DNA of 64,000 nucleotides from Polynucleobacter sp. SHI8 (lineage in GTDB: Bacteria; Pseudomonadota; Gammaproteobacteria; Burkholderiales; Burkholderiaceae), in contig NZ_AP027204.1 in the NCBI RefSeq assembly GCF_027944005.1, positions 2,294,001 to 2,358,000 of the forward strand, written 5' to 3'. Below, piece by piece: positions 28,884 to 38,171 of this stretch; within the stretch, counting starts at the first letter, position 1; each line of letters starts with the position of its first letter. The position numbers were made by a program, and so were the translations under genes. The notes under the pieces are model-generated. The model was given only the letters and a program-made list of their open reading frames with translations. It was not told where the DNA came from and did no database searches.

Positions 28884-29797
28884 TTGATCTTCCAAAGAAT
28901 ATCCATGTGATTGAACGAGGTTGGCTTTCTGCTAACCAGATTTATATTCATGACGATTCTTTTGTAGACATCATTGATAGTGGCTTTTGTTTTCATTCAG
29001 AGCAAACAATTCAATTATTTCAATCGTATTTAACTCAACACCCCTCAATTCTTCCTCGACATCTTTTCAATACACATCTACATTCTGATCATTGTGGCGG
29101 CAATCGCGCTTTACAAGATAAGTTTCATTTGAAATGCCTTGTTCCTGAATCTGAATTTGCCTCCGTTAATAATTGGCCCATAGCTAAACAGTCCTTTGAC
29201 GACTTGGGTCAACCATGTCCTAAATTTACTGCCCATGATTTTTTGAAAATTGGTACTACGATTCAAATTGGGTCCATCGATTTTGAAATCCACGGCACTC
29301 CAGGACACCATCCACACTCGATACTTTTTTTTGCCCCTTCTTTGGGATTGCTGCTCTCTGCTGACTCTCTGTGGGAAAAAGGTTTCGGTGCACTCTTCTC
29401 TGAAGTTTCTCATCAGATTGGATTTCAAGAGCAACGAGCTACTCTTGAATTAATCAAATCTTTGCCTGTCAAATTAGTCGTCCCTGGTCATGGTAGTCCT
29501 TTTACTAATATTCAATCGGCACTTCAACATGCATATTCACGGCTAGACTATTTGGAGTCATCTCCACAACGCAATACACACCATGTTGCTCAAGTTTTAT
29601 TTCAGTTTATGGTGATGTTTGCCGAGACACTGACTTTGGAGGAAGGCCTCAATTGGTGTCACAAAACGCCATTATTTAGAAAGTCTGCACATCAATTGGG
29701 GCTTGGTGTTGAAGAACTACTTTCACAAACACTTGAATATCTTCAAAATAAAAAAAGTTTAACTTTTATCAATGGGCAAATTCAATATCGTTGGTAA
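28880..29797 (+). CDS. MBL-fold metallo-hydrolase
   Basis: 305-residue metallo-beta-lactamase-fold hydrolase. The metal motif is THLHSDH (His66, His68, Asp70, His71), with GTPGHHPHS, LLSADSLW and VPGHGSP supplying the remaining ligands. It is different from the other MBL gene near 25.8 kb. The only start at this position is TTG (28880), overlapping the carbonic anhydrase stop (TTGA); a GTG at 28907 is the alternative. Substrate unknown. It converges with glmS. Confidence 0.83.
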   Translation: MIDLPKNIHVIERGWLSANQIYIHDDSFVDIIDSGFCFHSEQTIQLFQSYLTQHPSILPRHLFNTHLHSDHCGGNRALQDKFHLKCLVPESEFASVNNWPIAKQSFDDLGQPCPKFTAHDFLKIGTTIQIGSIDFEIHGTPGHHPHSILFFAPSLGLLLSADSLWEKGFGALFSEVSHQIGFQEQRATLELIKSLPVKLVVPGHGSPFTNIQSALQHAYSRLDYLESSPQRNTHHVAQVLFQFMVMFAETLTLEEGLNWCHKTPLFRKSAHQLGLGVEELLSQTLEYLQNKKSLTFINGQIQYRW

Positions 29798-29866
29798 ATA
29801 ATTGTATGTTTATCAAGAAATATTTATGTGCTTTTTACGTGCGCACATAACCACCCCACAACGAAA

Positions 29867-31690
29867 TTACTCCACAGTTACACTTTTAGCGAGGTTTCTT
29901 GGTTTATCCACATCTGTGCCAAGGGCTAAAGCTGTATGGTATGCAAGTAATTGCAGTGGGACCACATGCAATATGGGTGATAAGTTTCCATAATTCTCAG
30001 GCATTCTGATGACATGAATACCCTCTGAGGACTGTATGTTGGCATCAACATCAGCAAATACATATAGTTGGCCACTTCTGGCCTGTACTTCTTGCATATT
30101 TGATTTAAGTTTTTCGAGAAGCTCATCGTTGGGCGCTACGGTTACCACCGGCATCGTTTCATCGATTAATGCGAGTGGCCCATGCTTTAATTCTCCAGCA
30201 GGATATGCTTCAGCATGAATGTAAGATATCTCTTTCAGTTTTAAGGCGCCCTCAAGAGCAATTGGGTAATGCATGCCTCTGCCTAAAAATATCGCATTCT
30301 TGAATTTTACAAATTTTGCACTCCATGCAATGATTTGTGGCTCTAAGGCTAAAACAGCGTTTAGAGCGGCGGGTAAATGTCTTAGCGCTTGAACTTCTTT
30401 TTGCTCTGCTTGTGGATTTAACTTGTTTTCTTTTTTGGCTAAAGCTAGGGCTAAAAAATACAATCCAACAAGTTGCGTCGTAAATGCTTTGGTTGAAGCA
30501 ACACCAATTTCTGTGCCTGCTTTTGTCTGAAACTTCCAAAGTGTTTCACGCATCATGGCGCTAGTTGCCACATTACAAATGGCAAGCGTTAGATGATGTC
30601 CTAGTGATTTTGCATGGCGAAGTGCCGCTAAAGTATCCGCGGTTTCTCCAGACTGAGATACAACGACTACTAAGGCTTGTGGATTTGGAACAGATGTTCT
30701 GTAACGATACTCACTAGCAATTTCTACTTGTGCATTAATACCAGCAAGAGACTCAATCCAATATTTGGCTACACAAGCTGAGTAATAACTTGTTCCACAG
30801 GCCAGTATCAGAACATTTTTAATCCCGAGCCATTCCTCATTCGTTGCACCAAAAATATCCGGATCAATTGTTTCTATATCACCGACTGTATTTGCTAGTG
30901 CAAAGGGCTGTTCAAAAATTTCTTTTTGCATAAAGTGTTGGTAAGGTCCAAGCTCGACAGATGCAGCCAATTCTGGGACATCTTTAATTGCTCTGGTCGC
31001 TAATTGGCCCTGTCCATCATAAATTTCTACTTGGTGTGAGGTGATTTTTACTACATCACCTTCTTCCAGATAAGTCATTTGTTTTGCATGCCTAGCCACT
31101 GCCAACGCATCTGAGGCCAAGAAATTTTGACTCTCCCCATATGCGATTACCAAGGGTGAACCGACTCTCGCTCCAACCAATGTATCCGGCGCATCTGTCG
31201 CGATCACGGCAATGGCATAGGCCCCATGCAGCTTCGGTAAAATTGCCTGAACGGCCTCTACTAATGATCGATGGCTCATCTTAGAATAATGGTCGTAAAT
31301 TAAGTGAGCAATAACTTCAGTATCTGTTTGTGACTCAAAGATATACCCTTTAGCGCGCAAATCTTGTCTTAAGATCTCAAAGTTTTCAATGATGCCGTTA
31401 TGTACAACACCAATTAAATCCCCTGAAAAATGCGGATGTGCATTCGCGGTATTGGGCTTTCCATGGGTGGCCCAACGGGTATGAGCAATCCCCCAAGTCC
31501 CAGCAAAATTTGCTGTACTTTGTCGGAGATCTTCAACCCTTGAAGTAGTTCTACTTCTTTGCAGTCCCAGTTTGGAATCAACAACAGCTAAACCGCAGGA
31601 ATCATATCCACGGTATTCAAGACGCTCGAGTCCTTCAACCAAAATGTCTACAACATTATTTTTTGAGACTGCCCCAACAATTCCGCACAT
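29867..31690 (-). CDS. glmS: Glutamine-fructose-6-phosphate aminotransferase
   Basis: Makes glucosamine-6-phosphate, the entry point to peptidoglycan and LPS amino sugars. The 607-residue protein has the N-terminal nucleophile Cys2 ([11 protein letters not shown]) for glutamine hydrolysis and two SIS sugar-isomerase domains ([26 protein letters not shown]). It ends in the invariant [11 protein letters not shown]. It follows glmU with 31 bases between, so both steps to UDP-GlcNAc are co-expressed. I saw no glmS ribozyme-like leader in the short gap. Confidence 0.97.
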   Translation of the reverse strand: MCGIVGAVSKNNVVDILVEGLERLEYRGYDSCGLAVVDSKLGLQRSRTTSRVEDLRQSTANFAGTWGIAHTRWATHGKPNTANAHPHFSGDLIGVVHNGIIENFEILRQDLRAKGYIFESQTDTEVIAHLIYDHYSKMSHRSLVEAVQAILPKLHGAYAIAVIATDAPDTLVGARVGSPLVIAYGESQNFLASDALAVARHAKQMTYLEEGDVVKITSHQVEIYDGQGQLATRAIKDVPELAASVELGPYQHFMQKEIFEQPFALANTVGDIETIDPDIFGATNEEWLGIKNVLILACGTSYYSACVAKYWIESLAGINAQVEIASEYRYRTSVPNPQALVVVVSQSGETADTLAALRHAKSLGHHLTLAICNVATSAMMRETLWKFQTKAGTEIGVASTKAFTTQLVGLYFLALALAKKENKLNPQAEQKEVQALRHLPAALNAVLALEPQIIAWSAKFVKFKNAIFLGRGMHYPIALEGALKLKEISYIHAEAYPAGELKHGPLALIDETMPVVTVAPNDELLEKLKSNMQEVQARSGQLYVFADVDANIQSSEGIHVIRMPENYGNLSPILHVVPLQLLAYHTALALGTDVDKPRNLAKSVTVE

Positions 31691-31721
31691 AAAGATTTCT
31701 TTCGATTCATCAACTGATTGA

Positions 31722-33083
31722 TTATTTTTTCTGGGGTCGCTTCCACTCTACGCTAAGTTGCTTGGCACGACTAATCGTCAACTTGTCTTCAGGCGCATTC
31801 TTCGTTAAGGTGGTTCCAGCCCCAATAGTTGCGCCCTTCCCGACAGTCACAGGTGCAACGAGTTGCGTATCTGAACCAATAAAGGCATCATCTTCAATAA
31901 TGGTTTGATGTTTATTAACGCCATCATAATTACAAGTAATCGTTCCTGCACCGATATTGACGCGACTGCCTACCTGAGCATCACCGATATAAGACAAATG
32001 ATTTGCTTTACTTCCCTTACCAATACGACTATTTTTAACTTCAACAAAATTACCTATATGAGCTTGCTCATCAATTTCTGTTCCAGGTCGAAGTCTCGCA
32101 TAAGGACCAATCACCGCAGACTCACCAACCACGGCACCGTCTAAATGAGAAAACGCTTTAATCTGTGTATGAGGCCCAATTTTGCTATCTTTAATGACAC
32201 AGTAAGGGCCAATATGCACATTGCCGGCAATCTCAACCTGACCTTCAAAGATACACCCAATATCAATCGTGACATCGTTGCTACAGTTAAAATCGCCCCT
32301 TATATCGATACGCTGTGGATCAATTAAGGTTACCCCCTTGAGGAGTAATTCTTCTGCTTGATGGGTCTGCCAAGTTCGCTCTAATGCTGCTAACTGCACA
32401 CGGCTATTGACCCCTTCAACTTCAAATCCATATTGCGGCATCATCGTACGAATCGGTAAGCCTTGCCCTGCAGCTAGTCCAACAATATCGGTTAGATAAT
32501 ACTCACCTTGGGCATTATTTGGTTGTATTTGAGATAACCATTGACGCAATTCTTTTGTGGGACAAGCCATCATGCCCGTATTGATTTCTCGAACTTGCTT
32601 TACCTCAACAGTAGCATCTTTTTCTTCGACGATGCCGGTTACATCTCCCTCAAGGGATTTGACAATCCGTCCATATCCGGTTGGGTTTTCCAACTCCTGC
32701 GTCAAAATCACCAGGGTTTCATCTTGAGCTAAAAGTAATAAATCTTTTAGCGTACTCGCTTGGATTAGGGGCACATCGCCATAAAGTATCAGGGTACTTG
32801 CGTCTTCATTTAAATAAGGCAGTGCTTGCATGACTGCATGACCCGTGCCTTGTTGTTCTGCTTGTATAGCAATCGTAAAATTAGAGTGATTCTTGTTTAG
32901 GTATGCCTTTACAGCTTCTTGACCATGCCCAAGAACAATGCAGGGCTTGACTGTAGAATCCATCTTTTGGACTGTATCTAACACATGCCCAAGCATCGGT
33001 TTACCTGCAATAGGATGGAGTACTTTCGGGAGGGCGGAGTACATTCTCTTCCCTTGTCCAGCGGCTAGAATCACAATATTCAT
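31722..33083 (-). CDS. glmU: Bifunctional UDP-GlcNAc pyrophosphorylase / GlcN-1-P acetyltransferase
   Basis: Cytoplasmic trimeric enzyme that acetylates glucosamine-1-phosphate and then makes UDP-GlcNAc. The 453-residue protein has the uridyltransferase loop [19 protein letters not shown] at residues 6-24. From about residue 250 it has a left-handed beta-helix of hexapeptide repeats, with [10 protein letters not shown] and the acetyl-CoA site near [11 protein letters not shown]. Upstream is ttcA (about 30 bases), downstream is glmS. Confidence 0.97.
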   Translation of the reverse strand: MNIVILAAGQGKRMYSALPKVLHPIAGKPMLGHVLDTVQKMDSTVKPCIVLGHGQEAVKAYLNKNHSNFTIAIQAEQQGTGHAVMQALPYLNEDASTLILYGDVPLIQASTLKDLLLLAQDETLVILTQELENPTGYGRIVKSLEGDVTGIVEEKDATVEVKQVREINTGMMACPTKELRQWLSQIQPNNAQGEYYLTDIVGLAAGQGLPIRTMMPQYGFEVEGVNSRVQLAALERTWQTHQAEELLLKGVTLIDPQRIDIRGDFNCSNDVTIDIGCIFEGQVEIAGNVHIGPYCVIKDSKIGPHTQIKAFSHLDGAVVGESAVIGPYARLRPGTEIDEQAHIGNFVEVKNSRIGKGSKANHLSYIGDAQVGSRVNIGAGTITCNYDGVNKHQTIIEDDAFIGSDTQLVAPVTVGKGATIGAGTTLTKNAPEDKLTISRAKQLSVEWKRPQKK

Positions 33084-33115
33084 AGAAACATTATATGTCT
33101 TTAGTTTGACTGACT

Positions 33116-34024
33116 TTAAGGCATCGAAAAGAACTTCACCGATTGTATTAATTCTTCGGAGGAACAGGCTTCGTCAAGCCCTTCATCAATAGCTAGATCA
33201 CCAATCCCATCGAATGGGGCATCGCCAACAACGAGTTCTTTGAAATTAAATAATTGTGCGTCCAAAAGATGCGATGGAACCACATGCGTGAGGGCTCGAA
33301 ACATACTTTCTACCCGACCAGGGTGAGACTTACCCCATTGCTTGAGAAGCTCTTTCATGGCATTTCTCTGTAAATTTGGCTGACTTCCACAGAGGTTGCA
33401 TGGAATAATCGGGAACTCTTGATCCTTTGCGTAACGCTCTAAATATTTTTCAGGCACATAAGCAAGAGGTCTAATCACAATATGCTTGCCATCATCCGAT
33501 TGCAGTTTTGGCGGCATGGACTTTAACTGCCCACCATAAAACATATTTAATAAAAACGTTTCTAGAATATCTTCTCGGTGATGCCCCAGAGCAATTTTAG
33601 TGGCTCCCAACTCATCGGCAACACGGTACAAAATTCCTCTTCGCAAACGGGAACATAAGCCACAGGTCGTTTTGCCATCTGGAATAACGCGTTTCACAAT
33701 ACTGTATGTATCTTGCTCTTCAATATGAAAAGGCACTTGAAGGTGTCTTAGATAATTGGGTAAAACTTCTTCTGGAAACCCTGGTTGTTTTTGATCAAGA
33801 TTAACAGCAACTAAGTCAAAATGAATGGGGGCACGATCTCTAAGTTTTAAGAGGATATCCAACATGGCATAACTGTCTTTACCCCCCGAAACACAGACCA
33901 TTACTTTATCGCCCTCCTCAATCATCTTGAAGTCATTAATGGCTTGACCCATTAATCGGCAAAGCTTTTTAACAAGCTTATTTTCTTCAAAGGCAACTTT
34001 TCTAGAATCTGTAAGGACCGTCAT
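33116..34024 (-). CDS. ttcA: tRNA 2-thiocytidine(32) synthetase
   Basis: Fe-S enzyme that thiolates C32 in certain tRNAs. The 302-residue protein has the PP-loop SGGKDS (residues 46-51) for ATP. Cluster-related CxxC pairs are Cys121/Cys124 ([11 protein letters not shown]) and Cys209/Cys212 ([10 protein letters not shown]). I use the ATG at 34024; the TTG two codons earlier is less likely. It lies nine bases after folB and so belongs to the same transcript. Confidence 0.94.
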   Translation of the reverse strand: MTVLTDSRKVAFEENKLVKKLCRLMGQAINDFKMIEEGDKVMVCVSGGKDSYAMLDILLKLRDRAPIHFDLVAVNLDQKQPGFPEEVLPNYLRHLQVPFHIEEQDTYSIVKRVIPDGKTTCGLCSRLRRGILYRVADELGATKIALGHHREDILETFLLNMFYGGQLKSMPPKLQSDDGKHIVIRPLAYVPEKYLERYAKDQEFPIIPCNLCGSQPNLQRNAMKELLKQWGKSHPGRVESMFRALTHVVPSHLLDAQLFNFKELVVGDAPFDGIGDLAIDEGLDEACSSEELIQSVKFFSMP

Positions 34025-34033
34025 ACTCAATAA

Positions 34034-34426
34034 TTATTTGATTATAAAAACTTCTACCCCAACCCCATCGCAATCTGGATAGACGTCAGGCTTCTCAGTC
34101 GACACCCGAGCAGCAATTACCAAAGGATGGGCAAGCATTTTTTTGATAATTTCATCACATAAAGTTTCTTGTAACTGAATATGTCCATGACTCACAATCT
34201 CTTTGATGGTTTCTCTCATGAAATCATAATCCACTACTTCATGGAGCTCATCATCTTGAGGGGTATTGTGAAGTAAGGGAACATATAAATCAATATTGAC
34301 GATGACATGCTGCTCAGCTTTTTTTTCAAAATCATGTACGCCAATATTGATTAATATGTCGTAATTACGTAAATATAGGCGCCGACAGTTCTGTAAGTCT
34401 GGAATGCTTGAGGCTAAGTTCATCAT
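34034..34426 (-). CDS. folB: Dihydroneopterin aldolase
   Basis: Converts dihydroneopterin to 6-hydroxymethyl-dihydropterin in folate synthesis. The 130-residue protein has LYLRNYDILINIGVHDFEKK at the start, VVDYDFMRETI in the middle and VSTEKPDV (Glu/Lys active-site strand) near the end. The ATG at 34426 overlaps the TGA of the iscB-like gene (ATGATG); the second ATG at 34423 is also possible. Before the insertion this gene probably followed the pteridine-reductase-like gene directly. Its ribosome-binding region now lies in the end of the inserted element. Confidence 0.92.
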   Translation of the reverse strand: MMNLASSIPDLQNCRRLYLRNYDILINIGVHDFEKKAEQHVIVNIDLYVPLLHNTPQDDELHEVVDYDFMRETIKEIVSHGHIQLQETLCDEIIKKMLAHPLVIAARVSTEKPDVYPDCDGVGVEVFIIK

Positions 34427-35802
34427 AATGCGCGAGAAACCTCGGCATTCATGCCGGGGAGGGATAGCGCGGATTGCAAAGCAATCCCCTTGACTCGACT
34501 TTGTTTGCTATCTTGGTTAAACAAATATCCATAGCCATCTGCACGTTGAATTACCTTGCAGTATTTATGCGATACACCTTGAATGACACCAGCGTTGGTG
34601 CTGATGTTAAAGCTACCTGATTCCCGAATGGCGACCTTGCCAAAATAAGAGCCGATCTTCTTACCTTTAGTGACTTCGGCTCGGACGATATCTCCCGTTG
34701 CAAAACCATGTACTTGCTTTTGACGCAGGCAATAGCCGCGCGGGAAACCATAAGAATCTAATTTGGTTCTTGCGTAGGTTCCACGACCAGAGCTTTTGAT
34801 GGAGAGCGTAGGCTTTTGCCAATCGGAAATGAACTCAACATGACCAGTACAAGCAGCGTCCAGGGCATGGGTTTTGGGTATCTTGTTTTGTAAACGATTA
34901 AATTTTGTTTGACCACCGGTGCCTGTTTTCACAACAATACCCATCGTCTTTAGTTCGTTAAACAGCCTCCAGCGCGTGGAGTTCACTGCCGCCGCGTCTT
35001 TGAGAGGTGCTTTTGCTTGCGCCAGAATTTTCGCCAAGCATGTTGGATCGCTTGCTAAAAACTCCCGTATGTCTCGATTATCTTTCTTCTCGTTGCAAGG
35101 TCTGCAAGCAAGTGTGAGATTGGAGATACGATTTGAGCCCCCCTTAGATTTTGGGTGAATATGCTCAACCTCAAAAGGCACATTCTGAGCATCGCAATAA
35201 ACACAAGCACGATGCCACTTGTTGAGGAGATACTCACGCACCTCGTAGCCGAGCAGTGTGCCTTGCTGATATTCGACACCAGATATCTCTGGATTTTCGA
35301 GCTTTTGTGTATCGAAGCGGACTAACTCTTGCGTGATAAGAGGCACTGGAGACCAGCGCACGATCCGATCAACCCATGCAGCTGTGGTATTGACGCGGTG
35401 CATCAGCGATGGCGCTAACCAGCCTCTTTGCTTGTTGCAACGATTTAAAAAGCGAGCCTGCCGATATCTCGTATGACGATTTCTACGAGTTCTTCGCAGC
35501 GCTCGTCTTTGTTCTAACTTCTTGCTAATGAAAGCACCACGATGTATGAGTTCGAACAGATTTAAAACTGCTTCAGTCGAACCATCTACGCGGTTTAATG
35601 CCACACCAGTTGTTTTACTGCCTGGATCGAGCTTGAGATTTAACTCTTGGAACTCACAATCCTCTGCAAAGCGGTCCACGAGTCGGATAACCATCGGATA
35701 CAGGCGATGAACACGTGCACGACCTCGTTCGAGCAAGATTCTTGCTCGGCGCTCCGTGCATGGCATTAAAGGCTTGCCGCGTTTATCTAAAACAAAGACC
35801 AA
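34423..35802 (-). CDS. iscB: RNA-guided endonuclease IscB (OMEGA system)
   Basis: 459-residue relative of the Cas9 ancestor with every expected part: PLMP domain (PLMP at 11-14), RuvC-I Asp59 (LKLDPGSKTTGVAL), Arg-rich bridge helix (about 96-121), and RuvC-II Glu159 (TQELVRFD). The HNH domain is zinc-ribbon framed, with Cys200/Cys203, Glu213-His214, Asn228, Cys233/Cys236 and Asn237. RuvC-III has His312 and Asp315 (THALDAACTG), and a C-terminal target-binding region follows. All catalytic residues appear intact. TTG at 35802 is the start, supported by AAGGAG six bases ahead. The last roughly 15 residues read through the element's right-end hairpin, and the TGA overlaps the folB ATG. Visibly more GC-rich than its neighbours. 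Confidence 0.93.
   Translation of the reverse strand: MVFVLDKRGKPLMPCTERRARILLERGRARVHRLYPMVIRLVDRFAEDCEFQELNLKLDPGSKTTGVALNRVDGSTEAVLNLFELIHRGAFISKKLEQRRALRRTRRNRHTRYRQARFLNRCNKQRGWLAPSLMHRVNTTAAWVDRIVRWSPVPLITQELVRFDTQKLENPEISGVEYQQGTLLGYEVREYLLNKWHRACVYCDAQNVPFEVEHIHPKSKGGSNRISNLTLACRPCNEKKDNRDIREFLASDPTCLAKILAQAKAPLKDAAAVNSTRWRLFNELKTMGIVVKTGTGGQTKFNRLQNKIPKTHALDAACTGHVEFISDWQKPTLSIKSSGRGTYARTKLDSYGFPRGYCLRQKQVHGFATGDIVRAEVTKGKKIGSYFGKVAIRESGSFNISTNAGVIQGVSHKYCKVIQRADGYGYLFNQDSKQSRVKGIALQSALSLPGMNAEVSRAL
34440..34459. repeat. Right-end terminal hairpin of the IscB element
   Basis: CGGCAT-TC-ATGCCG, a perfect 6-bp stem (34443-34448 with 34451-34456) with extra flanking C/G pairs. It sits at the 3' end of iscB a few bases before folB. 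IS200/IS605-type ends carry such subterminal palindromes for transposase recognition. It encodes part of the IscB C terminus (PGMNAEV). Confidence 0.65.
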
Positions 35803-35927
35803 CTAAAACTCCTTTTAATAAAAAAATACTGCTACTGCTATTACTGCACTGTTACTACGTATCCCTTACGGGATCTTGTTACGACGCCTAACGGCGTTCT
35901 CCCTTCGACAATGTTAGCAGTCAGCTC

Positions 35928-35945
35928 GTAGCGATGTTTTGCTAC
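35928..35945 (-). repeat. Duplicated hairpin in the omega-RNA region, copy 2
   Basis: GTAGCGATGTTTTGCTAC differs at only two positions from GTAGCGGTGTTCTGCTAC at 36055-36072. Both fold as GTAGC/GCTAC stems with an 8-base loop, 127 bases apart. The repetition within one non-coding region points to structural duplication. Confidence 0.7.
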
Positions 35946-36114
35946 CGAAGTAATCGTTGGCAGTTTTACCTTGCTGCTTCTTCGACTACTTCTTGCAGAG
36001 CTTGGAACTAAGGAAGCATTCCAAGGTGCGTCTTGACGACTTACTGCTAACGTAGTAGCGGTGTTCTGCTACTGAGTCTGGTCAACCTGGCTCTTAAGGC
36101 TTTTTACCTTCAAG

Positions 36115-36134
36115 CCCCTTCCTTTAGGGAGGGG
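36115..36134. repeat. Left-end hairpin of the IscB element
   Basis: CCCCTTCC-TTTA-GGGAGGGG, an 8-bp stem with one G-T pair, at the edge between the SDR gene and the omega-RNA region. It supplies the last codons and the TAA of the SDR gene (TTPP-stop). It is the likely left-end palindrome and the first stem of the omega-RNA scaffold. Confidence 0.7.
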
Positions 36135-36924
36135 TAGTTGACATATCCTTATTGGCTTGAGTGAGAAACATGACGTCTCGAGGTGATGATTGTAAATGTT
36201 GCCCACCATCCACATATAAAACACTACCTGTCATGGCTTGTGCTTGCGTAATGTATAAAATTGCTTGAGCTATATCTTTAGGGGTCGATGATTGTCCTAA
36301 CAAGACAGCTTGATGTGCTTCTTCAAATCCTTCCTGGCTTTGATCTCCTGAAGTAAGAGAAATACCAGGCGCTACGCCCATCACTCTTAATTGGGGTGCA
36401 AAAAACATCGCCTGCATAGTGACTGCTGTATTCAAAGCACTTTTAGATAAGGTATAAGAAAAGAAATCGGGATTTAAGTTGTCTAACTTTTGATCAAGTA
36501 AATGAACCACGACCCCTTTTTTAAGGGGGGAGTCTTTTAAGAATTGCGCAAATATTTTGGTTAACAATACTGGGGCGGCTAAATTGACCGCCATATGCTG
36601 TGTCAAGTTCTGATGTTGAAAACTGCTAGGATCATCATATTCAAAAATAGAGGCGTTATTGACAATACAGTCTGGCAAACCCAGTTTTTCTATACAGGTC
36701 GGTAAAAGTTGCTCTACTTCAGATTCATGGGCAAGATCTGCTCCAAGACAAATGGCCTGTTGCCCCATGGTTATGACTAATTTGGCCGTTTCATCAGCTT
36801 CTTGCTTAGATTTGCCATAATGAATAGCAATATCCCACCCCGCCTTGGCCATTTCTAGGGCGATAATATGACCAATGCGTTTTGCGGCACCAGTGATTAA
36901 TACAATTTTACGAGTTTCATTCAT
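36124..36924 (-). CDS. Pteridine-reductase-like SDR (3' end remade by the IscB element)
   Basis: 266-residue short-chain reductase. The cofactor motif is TGAAKRIG (residues 11-18), the TGx3RxG form found in PTR1/FolM pteridine reductases instead of TGx3GxG. Asp144, Tyr157 and Lys161 (HLLDQK, YTLSK) form the active site, and VDGGQHL is near the end. Reduction of dihydrofolate or dihydromonapterin is therefore likely, fitting the folB neighbour. The final residues STTPP and the TAA come from the inserted element, so the native C terminus was replaced by a few residues. It is divergent from the MidA-like gene with 17 bases between starts. Confidence 0.85.
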   Translation of the reverse strand: MNETRKIVLITGAAKRIGHIIALEMAKAGWDIAIHYGKSKQEADETAKLVITMGQQAICLGADLAHESEVEQLLPTCIEKLGLPDCIVNNASIFEYDDPSSFQHQNLTQHMAVNLAAPVLLTKIFAQFLKDSPLKKGVVVHLLDQKLDNLNPDFFSYTLSKSALNTAVTMQAMFFAPQLRVMGVAPGISLTSGDQSQEGFEEAHQAVLLGQSSTPKDIAQAILYITQAQAMTGSVLYVDGGQHLQSSPRDVMFLTQANKDMSTTPP

Positions 36925-36941
36925 GAGGATTACTTAGCAGC

Positions 36942-38171
36942 ATGGAAATATTAACGAATAGCGAAGCTTTACAGCATTGCAATCTATTATCCAACCTTAT
37001 TGATGAAGACATCAAAAAAAATGGTGGTTGGCTGTCATTTTCGCAATTTATGGATCATGCACTATATGCACCGCAACTTGGCTACTATACCTCGGGAAGT
37101 TTTAAATTTGGTGCAAAAGGAGACTTTATTACCGCCCCAGAAATAAGCCCCTTATTTGGCGCGACCATAGCCAACACGATTGCACCGGTATTGGAATACT
37201 TTTCTATGCAAAAAGAAGTGAAGGCGATTTTAGAGTTTGGGGCTGGCTCTGGAAAACTCTGTCAGGATATCCTAGAGCATCTTTTAGAAATAGATCAATT
37301 GCCTGATCAATACTTCATCCTAGAAGTCTCACCTGATTTAATTGATCGTCAACAAAGTCGTCTGAGGAGTTTCCTTCAAGAGCGAAAAATCACTACGAAG
37401 ATTGAATGGTTAACAGAGATGCCAAAGGATTTTAAGGGTATCGTTCTAGCGAATGAGGTGCTAGACGCAATACCTTTTGATCTCATCATTCGAAGGGGTG
37501 ACAAATGGCATTTTCAAGGGGTCACTATCAGTCCAACTCCTAGTTCACCCTCATTTTCAGATCACTGGCTTTGGCATATTGGCGAAGAGGTTTCTGCAGA
37601 TTTACTTCCTGACTATCTCAAAGATTCTAGTCAGTTATATCCTGAGAATTACCTTACAGAAATCCATCCACGTTCCCATGCTTGGACGGATATGATTGCT
37701 CATCATGTGTCTCAAGGGCTCATCATTGCTCTTGACTATGGTTTTCCTGAGCATGAGTACTATCATCCCCAAAGAACTCAAGGCACACATATCGCCCACC
37801 ATCGTCATCAATCGATACCGGATATGTTTTATTTGCCAGGTCTTTGCGATATCACTTCACATGTGGAATGGTCTTCTCTGAATCGTGTCGCTGCTCGTGC
37901 TGGATGTAGTCTTACTCATTATCAAAGTCAGGGAGCTTATCTTCTGCACGCAGGTATTGGAGACTTGTTCATGAGCAAAGTTAGTCCGTCAGATTCAGTA
38001 AGGTATACATCTGAGGGGCATGCTTTTCAAAAACTCATTTCTGAAGCAGAAATGGGTGAACTTTTTAAAATCATTGCTTGGTGTAAAAATTTACCCGCAA
38101 GTATTGAGTTTGAGAATCTATGCGCAAATTTACCAGGCTTTACCAACAGGCAGCGATCGCTTGTAGTCTAG
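36942..38171 (+). CDS. MidA/NDUFAF7-like SAM-dependent methyltransferase
   Basis: 409-residue protein of the COG1565 family, whose mitochondrial member NDUFAF7 methylates an arginine in complex I. GGWLSFSQFMDHALYAPQLGYY at the N terminus, the SAM site LEFGAGSGKLCQDIL, VLANEVLDAIPFD and ALDYGFPEHEYY are family blocks. The bacterial substrate is unproven. It overlaps the convergent cca gene by 32 bases. A complex-I-subunit-like NDUFA9 protein lies nearby. Confidence 0.88.
   Translation: MEILTNSEALQHCNLLSNLIDEDIKKNGGWLSFSQFMDHALYAPQLGYYTSGSFKFGAKGDFITAPEISPLFGATIANTIAPVLEYFSMQKEVKAILEFGAGSGKLCQDILEHLLEIDQLPDQYFILEVSPDLIDRQQSRLRSFLQERKITTKIEWLTEMPKDFKGIVLANEVLDAIPFDLIIRRGDKWHFQGVTISPTPSSPSFSDHWLWHIGEEVSADLLPDYLKDSSQLYPENYLTEIHPRSHAWTDMIAHHVSQGLIIALDYGFPEHEYYHPQRTQGTHIAHHRHQSIPDMFYLPGLCDITSHVEWSSLNRVAARAGCSLTHYQSQGAYLLHAGIGDLFMSKVSPSDSVRYTSEGHAFQKLISEAEMGELFKIIAWCKNLPASIEFENLCANLPGFTNRQRSLVV

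Larger units (their letters stand above)
35806..36136 (-). ncRNA. Candidate omega-RNA of the IscB system
   Basis: About 320 bases immediately upstream of iscB contain no plausible gene but many stable hairpins, the position and strand expected for omega-RNA. Stems seen: 36115-36122 with 36127-36134 (8 bp, loop TTTA), the GGCTTGAAGG stem just inside it (about 36090-36117), 36055-36072 and 35928-35945 (two near-identical GTAGC stems), 36001-36007 with 36019-36025 (7 bp), 35884-35888 with 35893-35897, and 35861-35865 with 35870-35874. The guide would be host sequence just 5' of about 36142. Exact ends are inferred. Confidence 0.75.
34430..36142 (-). mobile_element. IscB-carrying IS200/IS605-like insertion without transposase
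   Basis: The unit comprises left-end hairpin, omega-RNA region, iscB and right-end hairpin, inserted between an SDR gene and folB. It lacks a TnpA (HUH transposase) gene, so it would depend on one elsewhere or be immobile. No target-site duplication is expected for this family. Boundaries are inferred: left near the GTCAAC at 36137-36142, right just before the folB ATG. The final 60 bases inside iscB are 35/60 G+C, unlike the AT-rich surroundings. Confidence 0.72.

Noticed and set aside
29824..29850. TTATGTGC / GCACATAA inverted repeat between the convergent MBL gene and glmS, considered as a terminator
   Set aside because: The loop is long and neither strand has a T-run after the stem, so it does not look like a Rho-independent terminator.
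35803..36123. CRISPR array or tRNA in the repetitive, hairpin-rich interval
   Set aside because: There are no regularly spaced direct repeats and no cloverleaf; the structure and position fit an omega-RNA better.
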